Shown here piece by piece: positions 22,159 through 32,342 of a DNA stretch of 64,000 nt. Source of the stretch: Pseudophaeomoniella oleicola (Eukaryota > Ascomycota > Eurotiomycetes > Phaeomoniellales > Phaeomoniellaceae); assembly GCA_003868215.1 (NCBI GenBank), contig QWDQ01000005.1, positions 620,001 to 684,000 of the forward strand. The letters are read 5' to 3'. The notes beneath the pieces were generated by a model, which was not told where the DNA came from, made no database searches, and saw only the letters and a list, made by a program, of their open reading frames with translations. Position 1 is the first letter of the stretch; every line of letters starts with the position of its first letter. The position numbers were made by a program, and so were the translations under genes.

Positions 22159-25044
22159 TCATAAGAAGACAGCATCTCCGTTGTCACTTTCACGACTTCT
22201 GCCCTCGCTTTCGCCTCCAAGGCCTCCTCTTCTACCCCTCTGAAACCAGTTGCTTTTGTTCCTTTTCCCCAGCCTCATCGTGACATTCGATTGAGCGAGC
22301 TCCTCATCGGAATCTGTGACGTCTCTCCCCATTTGTGGTGCCAAGCTCAGGGATCTGCCGTAGGGAGACTGCCCGTCATCAAACGCTCGTGGAAGACGGT
22401 GCAAGTGTTGGATCGCAGGACTGGATGCAGGGGATTTGCTTCCATTGCTTGGTGCAGTATGAACGATACAGCTCCTGGGAGTTGATGACAGAGAGAACTT
22501 GGATTTCTTCATTCGCAAAGCCGGTGGACTGCTGCTGTTGCTGTCATTACCCGAAGTTTTCCCTCGCCCTGGAAATGCCGACAAAAGGCTGAGAGCGCTC
22601 CTCTTTGCATTTAGGCCATGGTTGCTCGACAGCGGCTCATTTTCGTCATTGAATGTGATACCTTTGTGCGAATACTGATCAGCCTTTTGGTCATGGTCAA
22701 CTGACTGAAGCGGCTCTGGCACGATAGTACGAGAGACCTGTTTAAGTTCCAGCAGTGGAAAGCGACGTCTGAAACCAGCTCGGTCTTGCTCAGCTATATG
22801 TAAAGGAGGAAAATTCAGCTTGCCGATAGCAGTATCGTCACCGTCGATTTGAGCGTCTTCACGATAATGGAAATGGTCGGACCTTGCAGTTGGACTTGCA
22901 TGACCTTTGTGCGAGTTGCGACGATCGATGCTCGCAATCTGCGACTTCATCCATGACTTCCATTCGCTACTAGAAGTTGACTTGATCTCGTGCAGGCCAA
23001 CGAGAGGCGAGATGGGTCTAGTATACTTTCTAGTATACCTTCTACCAGCATCAGAAAGGATAGTTGCCATGCCAGAAGGGAACGGCTCTCGTGCAGCTAT
23101 AGAGACGCCCACGTTCGGGGTACCATCACTTGTCGAATCGGAATACATAGAACCATACGAATCCTGGGTATTAGCTGCTCGCGGTATCTTGTGATGTATA
23201 ACGCTGTCATCACCTGTGCTTCCTGTATGCTCGCGCTTTGCAGCTATCATTGCCATTCGAAAAGGACTTGGCGTCTCAGGTTTGTCTTCACTCGAGAAGG
23301 GAAAGAACGATGAAGCTTTTGCTTCCCTTGACTGTGAGCTCTTTCTCCCTTTCGTTGGGACATTTCGCCGGGAGTCGGTTGTTGCGAACGAATCATCGGT
23401 TGTCGAACTTCCATTTTGTGGTGTGCCTACGCTTACAACCGACAGCACTCTGCATGATGACCCCATAGAGGTGCTACTGGGTATCGCACGGATGGTTGGT
23501 GCAGAGCGACGGATTGCATTCACATTGTCGTTTGAAGAACGCGACACGGCGTCTGTGCTAGAGCTGGAAGACATCATTGGCGTTTTCGACATGATCTCCT
23601 CCCTTTCCGACTCATCGATCCGTCTCAATAGAGCTGAATAGATGCGCTGGCTATCCACTTGTGGACTGGGTGGACCTTGGGGAGGTTGCCCTGGAACTGG
23701 CTTTCGGAACACAGAGATCTCATCGATATGTCTGCCTACTGATGAGGACGGATGGTATGGACTTCCGTGCTCCTGGATAATAGATAAACGCTTTCGATCG
23801 ACAGGTTGCCTTGTTGCCACAGAATCGGTTATCGAGGATTGCGTCCAGGTCGTGACTCTGGAACGGGAATTGGCAAGGCTTTCGGAGCTGCAACTCGATT
23901 GAACGCGGTTAGATAGTATCCCAAAGTCCTCGCCAAAACTCTGATCGGTCAAAGTAGGTAGATATGTACTGGCTCTTGAGGCTGACATGGGAGTGTAGCC
24001 AGAAGAATAACCCCTGCTTGTATTCGATAGAGGTGGCTCCTCGTATTCCCTGAAATGTGAACGAGAGGCATCGAGATGCTGTATGGGAATTGTGCCTTGC
24101 ACGGCGGGCAACCGCCCAAACATTCGCTTGACCCTTGTCTTAATGGACCATGAAAATGACCTGCTTTTGGCAGGAGATGCTATTCCCTGTGCTGCTGAAT
24201 CTCGCGATGCAGTCGAGTCTACATATTCTGAGGCCCTGCTAGAGCGGACAGTCTTCTTGAAAGCCTTTTGCGGTCGTTTGAACTTGGAAGAACGGAAGAC
24301 AAATTGCTTCTCCTTTTGCCGTTGTTGCTCGAGATCAACCAAGAACTGATCTCGAGCCAGTTGTATTGCAGCATCATGAGAGTCCGACGAGCCCTGCACT
24401 TGGTAGGATGCCACTCTAGATGTATTGCCGGTCTTCAGGAAGGATAAAGAGCGGCGAAGACCAAATTTGATGCTATTGTTCGCCTCGCCGACCGTGGTGT
24501 GGACTTGGTGCATAAGACGAGGAGACTCGATCCTCCCAAGAGCGCTCATCGGTCGCAGGCTTGGGGTCAGCATCGATTGGGCTTTTCGTAAGCGCTTGTA
24601 CGAAGACGGCACGGACCCGTAGGTCATAGGCACTCCGAATTCGTCAACCGGTGTAATGGCGGTCACATTTGTCTGCCTACCCTCATCCTGTGTGTGAAAT
24701 GATGAGGCGGGAAGGGATGGACCACTGTGACGAGGAACGGATTTCTGCCGCCGGAGTTCTGTAGCACTATTGAACCTCACCATGTATGGACGGCTGCTAG
24801 AGTTGCTCATTGATCTACCAAGCCCACTGTTTGTTCTGGTCAAACCTGCGGATCTGTGTGACTCGGCAGATGCGCGTTCCTGAGCTCTCCCGATAGCGAC
24901 ATTGGCAGCGGCGATTGCGTGTTGTCGAGCGATCTCAGGACGAACATCTGGAACGGGTGGAACACCTCTTCGCTGATTCATAGAAGCAGAGGACCTTGAC
25001 CGATTGAGGCCATTGCTCCTATCACTGAGACTGCGCCCTAGCAT
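22159..25044 (-). CDS. Hypothetical Ser/Arg-rich protein, 961 aa, intronless
   Basis: I do not recognise this protein. One uninterrupted exon of 2886 bases starts at an ATG encoding MLGRSLSDRSNG. It is Ser-, Arg- and Thr-rich throughout with many basic-Ser pairs (RSMSNSSS, RRSLSFLK, RSFSWSIK), which look like phosphorylation sites. Two short conserved-looking patches stand out: PEIARQHAIAAANVAIGRAQERA near residue 40 (helical, Ala-rich) and RDQFLVDLEQQRQKEKQF near residue 235, the latter probably coiled coil. There is no signal peptide, membrane helix or known domain. The many proline-free Ser runs suggest a largely disordered scaffold or cytoskeletal/polarity protein, but this is only inference. 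The length of the frame leaves little doubt that it is a gene. Confidence 0.82.
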   Translation of the reverse strand: MLGRSLSDRSNGLNRSRSSASMNQRRGVPPVPDVRPEIARQHAIAAANVAIGRAQERASAESHRSAGLTRTNSGLGRSMSNSSSRPYMVRFNSATELRRQKSVPRHSGPSLPASSFHTQDEGRQTNVTAITPVDEFGVPMTYGSVPSSYKRLRKAQSMLTPSLRPMSALGRIESPRLMHQVHTTVGEANNSIKFGLRRSLSFLKTGNTSRVASYQVQGSSDSHDAAIQLARDQFLVDLEQQRQKEKQFVFRSSKFKRPQKAFKKTVRSSRASEYVDSTASRDSAAQGIASPAKSRSFSWSIKTRVKRMFGRLPAVQGTIPIQHLDASRSHFREYEEPPLSNTSRGYSSGYTPMSASRASTYLPTLTDQSFGEDFGILSNRVQSSCSSESLANSRSRVTTWTQSSITDSVATRQPVDRKRLSIIQEHGSPYHPSSSVGRHIDEISVFRKPVPGQPPQGPPSPQVDSQRIYSALLRRIDESEREEIMSKTPMMSSSSSTDAVSRSSNDNVNAIRRSAPTIRAIPSSTSMGSSCRVLSVVSVGTPQNGSSTTDDSFATTDSRRNVPTKGRKSSQSREAKASSFFPFSSEDKPETPSPFRMAMIAAKREHTGSTGDDSVIHHKIPRAANTQDSYGSMYSDSTSDGTPNVGVSIAAREPFPSGMATILSDAGRRYTRKYTRPISPLVGLHEIKSTSSSEWKSWMKSQIASIDRRNSHKGHASPTARSDHFHYREDAQIDGDDTAIGKLNFPPLHIAEQDRAGFRRRFPLLELKQVSRTIVPEPLQSVDHDQKADQYSHKGITFNDENEPLSSNHGLNAKRSALSLLSAFPGRGKTSGNDSNSSSPPALRMKKSKFSLSSTPRSCIVHTAPSNGSKSPASSPAIQHLHRLPRAFDDGQSPYGRSLSLAPQMGRDVTDSDEELAQSNVTMRLGKRNKSNWFQRGRRGGLGGESEGRSRESDNGDAVFL

Positions 25045-25593
25045 CTTCTCCGATCAAGGCGTTTGATAATCATGAACAGTAGGGTGAAAGCAGAGTAGGA
25101 TGCGGATGAAACTGAATGTAGTGACAGCTGCCCCTTCATATTGGCAGGTTCACTTTGCAATGCGTAGGGGTGCCCTATTCATATAGCAACATCGTGCTTT
25201 CCACGGGAGCATGATGCTGTCACTCTTTCCTTCCAGGAGGCCTTCGACTGCGTCATCCCTATGGCTACCACCTGGTAAAGTAGCAGGGTAGCTACCTGGT
25301 ACGATATTCTGACAAAGCAGGTTCAGCATAGAACAGCTCACATGTCGACTAACACTAACGCTCTCATCATAATCACAGACTTTTCAGTACGTCGGCGTTA
25401 TGATGACTGACGGAGATAAGGTGGACAGATGATGAGCCTGCCATTGGAGACTCGCTCGTTGATTGGCTGACTCTGAGTCAGGCCTACTTCCCAAAGAGGC
25501 AATCCTGGTCACGACCGGAACGTGACTGCACCAACCTCAAGCATCAACATTCCCGGATCTGTCCAATACGCTTGGAACCAACCTTGCTTTACG
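25045..25593. other. Intergenic region, 5' flank of the 961-aa gene
   Basis: This holds a perfect 15-base palindrome CTGACTCTGAGTCAG at 25467-25481, which includes a TGAGTCA bZIP-type site. No coding sequence is seen. Confidence 0.5.
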
Positions 25594-26378
25594 ATGGTCT
25601 ATGCGAGTTCCCAACGCTTTTGGTAAGCAGAACATCTCTGAGAACTTCGGCTGAAGCCTACAGCCGCTTGGTAGTAGGAAACAGTAAGGGGAAATGGAGT
25701 ATGGATTAACATAGAGGCACTAATGGCCGGCGCCAGCAGCGGAATTGGTCTAGCCGTAGCAGAACCCGGCATCGAATTCGGAGCCCATATAGCAGCGTCC
25801 TCCTCAGACATAGCGTCGGCTCAGTCTACTATAGAGGCAATATTGATGAATTCGGCTAAAGACCGCCTTCCCACTCTTCCCTGCGACCTTACAACACTTG
25901 ACGTTGGAGACAAACTGGTGGATCTCTTCAATCAAGTTTACCAACTTGACCAAAACATCTACCTTGCTGGCACACGCATCCGACCAACCCGCTCGACAAT
26001 CTAACCGTGGAGAAGATCACCGAGAACCATCATACTCGTGTGTTTGTCCCGCTGCTCGTAGCAAAAAGAGGGTTGAAGAAATTGAAGTGTGAACCATCCT
26101 CGCCCATGATTCTACTCAGCGCCTCCATCTCAGAAAAACCGGCTTCAGGAGGCTGGGCCACGCTATCCATCTGCGGCGTTGATGCTGTCGGCCTTGCGCG
26201 GGGATCGTGAATATAAACGTTCGGGCTGACATGCCAAAGGCGCATTATGAGGACATGAAACAGTCGCTTCAGGAGAAGCTTCCAACGGGACGTAGCAGAA
26301 GCATTCTTGTATTTGACGAAAGACGATAACATCACGGACCATACTGTCCGACCTCGCAGTGGACATTTGTTGGTCTGA
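25594..26378 (+). pseudogene. Short-chain dehydrogenase pseudogene
   Basis: A decayed host SDR gene. A first ATG at 25594 opens VYASSQRF and stops at once. From 25723 the peptide MAGASSGIGLAVAE is the glycine-rich SDR nucleotide motif and continues to about 25960. Frame then changes, and TVEKITENHHTRVFVPLLVAK followed by SASISEKPASGGWATLS (near 26000-26165) matches the middle and active-site strand region. A third frame supplies MPKAHYEDMKQSLQEKLPTG and VAEAFLYLTKDDNIT up to a TGA at 26376-26378. The catalytic YxxxK is lost (SICGVDA where an active enzyme has YAAAK-like sequence). Several stops, at least two frame changes and small deletions show it is dead. The order of SDR segments is preserved, so it arose by point decay of a complete gene. 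Confidence 0.75.
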
Positions 26379-26749
26379 CTTGAGGCTAATGCAGTGTTGC
26401 TCGAACTGGCTGGGCTCGAAGACGTGAGGGTCGAGTGTGCGTTCAGAAAGTACTGTCGTTGGGTAGCTGTATGCGATGAGCCTACCCGTATGTAGTTGTA
26501 CTGCAGCTTGCTCAGCAGTTAATTCGGAAGTCTTCCTTACAAGACCATTTTGGCCTTTAATAAATCCAACGCCAATATAATGTGGAGGACCGAGTATATG
26601 ACAACAGATAACTCTTGTAATGAGACTTGTTCGATTTCAGACGAAGGCTTCCAACATGTGAAGATCGGACTCCAATCTTGTCCTCACATGCTACGACAGG
26701 ACCCGTGGGTCGAAGAGGACAGAAAACAATCAATAAACATACCCAATAT
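26379..26749. other. Intergenic region, minus strand stop-free
   Basis: Between the SDR pseudogene and the Maf gene. On the minus strand a frame is open from about 26637 down to 26163, overlapping the pseudogene; see findings. No start codon or splice site secures it as a gene. Confidence 0.4.
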
Positions 26750-27640
26750 CTAATCTTCTTCGAGGTCATATGCGCCTTCTTCTTCTCCTTCCAGCATCTC
26801 ATCATCGTGTTTCTTTTCCATGACCTTCTCTATCAATTTCAAGGTCGCCCTCAACGGTAGACCTACAACATTGTTGTAGTCGCCATCCACTTTCTCCACA
26901 AGAATACTCCCTGTGCCCTGGATACCATATCCACCTGCCTTATCCGCGCCTTCTCTGGTTCTGACGTATGCTAAAATGAGGTCGTCTGTGACTTGCTGGT
27001 CGAATGTAACGGCAGTGTCGACGACTTTACTTTCAAGCGCATAGCCAGGATCTCTGGCAGACTCCAGAGGTGCCATCACAGCAACTGCAGTGTACACTTT
27101 GTGCTCGCCACTATCCCGTAGTTGTTTTAGCATTCGCAAATGGCTTGCCTCGTTCCTAGGTTTCTCTAATATCTCTCCGAGCGAGCTGACGACTACAGTA
27201 TCAGCCGCAATGATAAGCGCTGGCTCGCCTTTCTCTCCATTGTTGAGCTCTTGCTTGTACACAGTCATGGCCTTTTGGGTCGCTGTCGCAGCAACATACT
27301 CGAAAGGTGATAGCGTCTTAGGGAAGTCCTCCGGCACGGTAGAGGGAATAACTTCTAACGCTGGTGGACGGATACCTAGCTGTGAGAGAAGTTGGAGACG
27401 TCGAGGGGAGGCGGAGGCAAGAATGACGCGAGATGAACGGAGTGGTGTGAGAAATGGGAGATCTAATGGCGGAAGAGGACGCCGGACTGAAGGCATTCGC
27501 ACGGGGAGGTTAGACGATGTTCCCAGCTGGACTGTGCCGCGGTCTGCGCCTGGAGAGCTGGGAGTGTAGGATGGCGGAGGATCAGAGGGAGGATCTAATA
27601 AACCTGTCTTCTCTGAAGATGCATCTAATGTATCCGCCAT
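26750..27640 (-). CDS. Maf-like nucleoside triphosphate pyrophosphatase
   Basis: A 296-residue Maf-family enzyme that hydrolyses non-canonical or methylated nucleoside triphosphates to monophosphates, a house-cleaning role. It is encoded in one exon. The catalytic family motifs are present: ILASASPRRLQLLSQLG at about residue 72, then ALIIAADTVVV with the catalytic Asp, EKPRNEASHLRML, and ADKAGGYGIQGTG. The N-terminal 70 residues are a Pro/Ser-rich extension not found in bacterial Maf proteins, and the C-terminus is Glu/Asp-rich. The ATG at 27640 was preferred to one 45 bases upstream because the upstream peptide adds nothing conserved and the divergent lys1 gene needs promoter space. Confidence 0.9.
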   Translation of the reverse strand: MADTLDASSEKTGLLDPPSDPPPSYTPSSPGADRGTVQLGTSSNLPVRMPSVRRPLPPLDLPFLTPLRSSRVILASASPRRLQLLSQLGIRPPALEVIPSTVPEDFPKTLSPFEYVAATATQKAMTVYKQELNNGEKGEPALIIAADTVVVSSLGEILEKPRNEASHLRMLKQLRDSGEHKVYTAVAVMAPLESARDPGYALESKVVDTAVTFDQQVTDDLILAYVRTREGADKAGGYGIQGTGSILVEKVDGDYNNVVGLPLRATLKLIEKVMEKKHDDEMLEGEEEGAYDLEED

Positions 27641-27948
27641 GGTGTGCGATCTCTTCGGTTTGATGGACGGTGAAAAGAGATGCAAGGCTGGTAATATGGT
27701 ATAGGAGGTCGTCCAAAGTGCTTACGAAGCCTTGGAGCTTGGTTCCTGGATGAATTGGGGCGGTATGCGGTGGCAGAATGTGACGCAAGTGAAAGGACCA
27801 AAAAAAAGTTTCGTCGGCGGCCAGATCCGTTGCATGGTGTGACTCAATGATAGTGCCACCATTAAAACGGCTCTCGTCGCATCGCCCTTTTCGACTTTCC
27901 AATCTCTCATTACGAATAGCTGGAACAACATTGTTACCTCGTTGCAAA
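27641..27948. promoter_or_regulatory. Bidirectional promoter, Maf / lys1
   Basis: Only 308 bases separate two divergent start codons, so the promoters overlap. The stretch carries one perfect TGACTCA site and no coding sequence. Confidence 0.7.
27840..27846. promoter_or_regulatory. TGACTCA cross-pathway control element (Gcn4/CpcA type)
   Basis: A perfect TGACTCA lies 102 bases upstream of the lys1 start. Gcn4 and its filamentous-fungal orthologue CpcA/Cpc-1 bind TGA(C/G)TCA and activate amino-acid biosynthesis genes on starvation. Position and downstream gene fit that role; binding is inferred. Confidence 0.6.
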
Positions 27949-29197
27949 ATGTCTACCATCCTTCACCTTCGATCAGAGAGCAAGCCTCTCGAACATCGCT
28001 CTGCATGTCAGCATTCCTAATCTTAGCTATCGACCAATGGGCCTAGCTGACTAAGGCCATAGTAACTCCTTCTACAACTAAGGCACTGATCGATGCGGGA
28101 TATACTGTCAACGTCGAAAGAAGTCCAGACCGTATCTTTGATGATGAGGAGTTCGAGAAGGTTGGCGCCACTCTTGTGCCGGAAGGCTCGTGGCCGAGTG
28201 CACCTGCAGACCACATAATCATTGGATTGAAGGAACTTCCAGAGGAGGACTGTACGCTCTAGTCGCCATTGTGTTTACCGCGAAGGGACCCCGTTGACAT
28301 ATTGATCGTATAGTCCCTCTCAAACATACTCATGTCCAATTCGCACACTGCTACAAGCAACAAGGTGGCTGGCAGAGCGTGCTTTCTCGATTCCCACGCG
28401 GGGGTGGCACGCTGCTTGACCTCGAGTTCCTCACAGATGCCAACGGCCGCCGTGTGGCAGCATTCGGTTACCACGCAGGCTATGCTGGTGCTGCGCTTGC
28501 TGTTGAGGCATGGGCATGGCAGTTGACAAATCCGGGAGAAAAGATGAAGGGCGCCAAACCCTTCCCGAACCAGGAACTGCTTCTGGATGATATCAGGGCT
28601 AAGATGGCATCTGGCGAAAAGGTATCAGGTCGCAAGCCTAGGGTGCTCGTCATCGGTGCCCTCGGTAGATGCGGTAAAGGAGCCGTTGACCTCTGCAGGG
28701 CAGTTGGCATCCCTGAAGAGAATATCCTCAAGTGGGATATGGCGGAAACAGCTAAGGGCGGCCCGTTCGAAGAAATTGTCGAGTCAGACATCTTCGTTAA
28801 CTGCATTTACCTTTCAGAGAAGATCGCACCCTTCGTCAACCAGGAGGCACTGGCGTCGCCGAAGCGCAATCTTAGTGTAGTATGCGACGTAAGCTGCGAC
28901 ACGACCAACCCCCACAACCCAATTCCAATCTACGACATCAACACAACCTTCCAGGATCCACTGGTTGAAGTTCCCGTCGAGAGCGAACCAAAGCTCAGTG
29001 TCATTTCCATCGATCACTTGCCGAGTCTTCTGCCTCGGGAAGCTAGTGAAGCATTCAGCGAAGCTCTGCTCCCAAGCCTGTTACAATTGAAGGATCGCAA
29101 GAACGCACGCGTGTGGAAGCAAGCCGAAGAGCTCTTTGAAGAGAAAGTCGCAACGTTACCAGAAGATCTCAGGGGAAGTAATGGTGTTGCGAAGTAG
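27949..29197 (+). CDS. lys1: Saccharopine dehydrogenase (NAD+, L-lysine-forming)
   Basis: The last enzyme of the alpha-aminoadipate pathway: it oxidises saccharopine to lysine and 2-oxoglutarate with NAD+. Three exons, 27949-28006, 28063-28251 and 28314-29197, give 376 residues, close to 373 in yeast Lys1. Exon 1 has the start MSTILHLRSESKPLEHRSA and joins to LTPSTTKALIDAGY. Later, KHTHVQFAHCYKQQGGW, the Rossmann glycines in VLVIGALGRCGKGA and CDVSCDTTNPHNPIPIY are characteristic of this enzyme. The first intron needs a weak GTCAGC donor to join the conserved residues, the second uses GTACGC. A TGACTCA site in the shared promoter suggests induction under amino-acid starvation. Confidence 0.96.
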
Positions 29198-29714
29198 AAA
29201 ATGCGCAAACAGAGCCAATAAATGGATATGCAGGCGTTGTGATTGGTGGCGCCATTGATTGAACCTCATCTAGGAGAACGAGACTCCCACTCTCGAAAAG
29301 TTGTGATGATATATGTATTGTAGATACTATTCACTCTACAGATCCCATGATCTTCCTATTACACGGCATCTCGGCGTACTCAGGGGATCTCAGCAGCTGG
29401 CTGCATCAACGTAAGGCCCAGAAGACCTCGTAGATATCAGCAATGCGGAATCTTCAATAAATCAATTTATTCCATGTAATCGCTTTATTTGTTGAAGTGA
29501 GTTTTGGAATTGAGATGTTTTTGTTCTGCAAATAATGACGAGTAAGTCCGAATTGTAGGAGTGATTTTTCGGATGGTCTCTGATTGGCTGAAACGATTAG
29601 CTTGGCTTAAGCTCTTCTCGATTGTTGCCGGTTCCATTGACTTTCTTCTCAGAACCTCATCGTTCAAAGCGCAATACTTCAACACCACTCTCCTCTCCCC
29701 TCAAATCCTCCATC
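29198..29714. other. Intergenic region
   Basis: The lys1 3' flank and the promoter of the MPP-beta gene, both on the plus strand. I see no coding sequence. Confidence 0.55.
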
Positions 29715-31367
29715 ATGGCTTCCAGGCGACTGGCCTTTCAATTTAATCAGGCCCTCCGAAGCCGCGCAGCCATCAACGCTGTGAAATCGAGAGGCTTGAC
29801 AAGAACTTTCGCAACACCCATACAGCCAGCAAGAACCGAGAGTACGACCTTGTCAAATGGATTAACAGTAATATACCATACTTTCAAATCCTCGGAATAG
29901 TGGCTGACGAGTAGCACAGATTGCAACTGAGTATTCGCCATGGGCTCAAACCTCGACGGTTGGTGTCTGGATTGATGCCGGTAGTAGAGCCGAGACAGAC
30001 AAAACAAATGGGACAGCACACTTCCTGGAGCATCTTGCGTTCAAGGTACATGGCCTTGACATAGCGCATAATGGGACGATACTGATGCAGCCAACAGGGT
30101 ACCAACAAACGATCGCAACACCAGTTGGAGCTTGAGATCGAAAACATGGGCGGCCACCTCAACGCATATACTTCGGTATGCTAAATTCTCATTTGGATTT
30201 GGCGATCCCGGCTGACCTGTGCATAGCGTGAAAACACTGTATACTATGCTAAATCCTTCAACTCCGATGTCTCAAAGACTGTCGACATCCTTTCCGACAT
30301 TCTCCAGAACTCCAAGCTTGAAGCTTCCGCAGTCGAGAGGGAGCGGGATGTGATTCTGAGAGAACAGGAAGAAGTCGACAAACAACTCGAGGAAGTCGTC
30401 TTCGATCATCTTCACGCAACTGCCTACCAAGGGCAGCCTCTTGGCCGAACGATTCTTGGGCCAAAAGAGAACATTCAGAGCATTCAACGTGAGGATCTCG
30501 TCAACTACATTAAGACAAACTATACAGCAGACCGCATGGTGTTGGTCGGATCGGGTGGCATCGCCCATGATGAGCTTGTGAAGCTTGCCGAGAAGCACTT
30601 CTCTACCCTCCCAGCTGCTGCGCCTTCCTCATATGCTCAAGCAATCGCTGCCGAGCAGAAGAGGAAGCCAGACTTCGTTGGCTCAGAAGTCAGAATCCGT
30701 GATGATACCATCCCAACTGCCAACATCGCTATCGCTGTCGAAGGTGTCAGCTGGAAGGATGACGACTACTTCACTGCTCTTGTCACCCAGGCCATCGTTG
30801 GAAACTGGGACCGTGCAATGGGCCAGTCACCACATGTTGGTAGCAGGCTCAGCAGGTTCATTTTTGAGAACAACCTCGCTAACAGCTTCATGAGCTTCTC
30901 CACAAGTTACAGTGACTCTGGGTAAGCCATTGGTTGACTTGATGCATTAGAAAAAGGTAGCTAACTTCCGTCGCAGTCTCTGGGGTATCTATATGGTCAC
31001 AGAAAACATTACCAACATCGATGACCTCGTTCACTTCACTCTCCGAGAATGGTCTCGCCTCTCCTTCGCTGTAACCGAGGCGGAGACTGAACGTGCCAAA
31101 GCCCAACTGAAGGCCTCAATCCTCCTTTCCCTTGACGGCACCACCGCCATCGCCGAAGATATCGGTCGTCAAATTATCACTACTGGCCGCCGTATGGACC
31201 CAGAGGAAATCGAAAGAGTCATCGGCCGCATTTCCGAGAAGGATGTCATGGACTTCGCCCAGAGGAAGCTATGGGATAGAGACATTGCTATCAGCGCTGT
31301 TGGTAGTATCGAAGGTCTCCTGGATTATCAAAGAATTAGAAACGACATGAGCAGAAACGCTGCTTAG
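29715..31367 (+). CDS. mas1: Mitochondrial processing peptidase, beta subunit
   Basis: The catalytic beta subunit of the matrix peptidase that removes presequences from imported proteins; in some fungi it is also a core protein of complex III. Five exons, 29715-29867, 29920-30045, 30098-30175, 30227-30921 and 30977-31367, give 480 residues. The presequence is Arg/Ala-rich without acids ([19 protein letters not shown]). The inverted zinc motif HxxEH is present as [11 protein letters not shown], and the third zinc ligand region follows as [12 protein letters not shown]. The exon 2/3 junction lies within this motif. All donors are standard (GTAATA, GTACAT, GTATGC, GTAAGC). The intact metal site supports a beta rather than an alpha subunit. 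Confidence 0.96.
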
Positions 31368-31728
31368 GTGCAATTTCTTCGTTTCCTTGATAGTCCCGAA
31401 CAGCGAAGTGAAGCGGTACCATCCAGTTGTACGTCGTTCGCAGCGATGAAAAGCTTGAGGACATTGGGGGAGACCATGTACACTTTTTGTTTCCTAAAGC
31501 CGAAGATAGAGAAGTAGAAAAAGGTCCTCCTGTATTGTATATTTCTGTCTGGCCTAGTTCCATCCATACCGTCTGTTCCCTTTCAATTGTTGATTCCGAA
31601 AAATGATGATGTCCAGAAGACTGAAAGGTGATGTACGTCTTTGAGTGTGATCTAGCGCTAATGGAACTGATGGGATTGTCACATCATGCTTCATGTAATT
31701 ACCATCATCCTCTCCTTTTACCAGAATC

Positions 31729-31746
31729 TTTTTTTTTTTTTTTTTT
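31729..31746. repeat. Poly-T tract (18)
   Basis: A run of 18 T in the intergenic stretch. Confidence 0.9.
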
Positions 31747-32021
31747 CGTTGAGGGAACGAGACGAAGACAAGAGGAGTTAGTTTTCTCAATTGATTTTCC
31801 AGGTCAAAAAGGGGCGGCGGCGCCGGTTTGACAAACTGGATTTGCTTGCTAAGTAACTTAGGGTACGTACCTTGGTTTTAGGTAAGTATGTAAGTATGTG
31901 ATGTATGTACTATGTACCTTAGGTAAGAACAGGAGTAGTAGGAAAATAAGGGACGAGAAAGATGTCTAGACAGGTAGATGGATAGATGATGTGTGCGATG
32001 TTTTTTTTTGTATGTCTATAT

Positions 32022-32054
32022 TGTGTGTGTGTGTGTGTGTATGTGTGTGTGTGT
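32022..32054. repeat. TG dinucleotide microsatellite
   Basis: TG repeated about 16 times with one A interruption at 32041. Confidence 0.92.
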
Positions 32055-32094
32055 TTTCCGTAACGGAAGAAAAGGGAAGGGAAGAAAAGAGATC

Positions 32095-32136
<42 letters not shown>
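32095..32136. repeat. TC dinucleotide microsatellite
   Basis: About 20 TC units, a pure pyrimidine mirror-type tract, start some 40 bases after the TG tract. Confidence 0.92.
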
Positions 32137-32138
<2 letters not shown>

Positions 32139-32342
32139 ACTCGCTTTTGGTTGTTACAGAGTTCCGATTGATATGACAGACCGAAGGACCGACCGACAGC
32201 GCCGAACAGAAAATTTTGGGACTGGAGAGGATCATGATCATGATGAATAACATCCTTCGAGAAGGATATGGTGGGGGATTGGACGGGTGGACAAAGAATT
32301 GCTCTCAAAGGCTATATATATAGATGTATGTATTTGCTGGTT

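Larger units (their letters stand above)
31368..32342. other. Intergenic region with three simple-sequence tracts
   Basis: The convergent 3' region between MPP-beta and the GT32 gene. It holds T18, TG and TC tracts listed separately, and several copies of a GGTACCTTAGG/GGTACGTACC-like motif at 31861-31925. No gene is seen. Confidence 0.6.
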
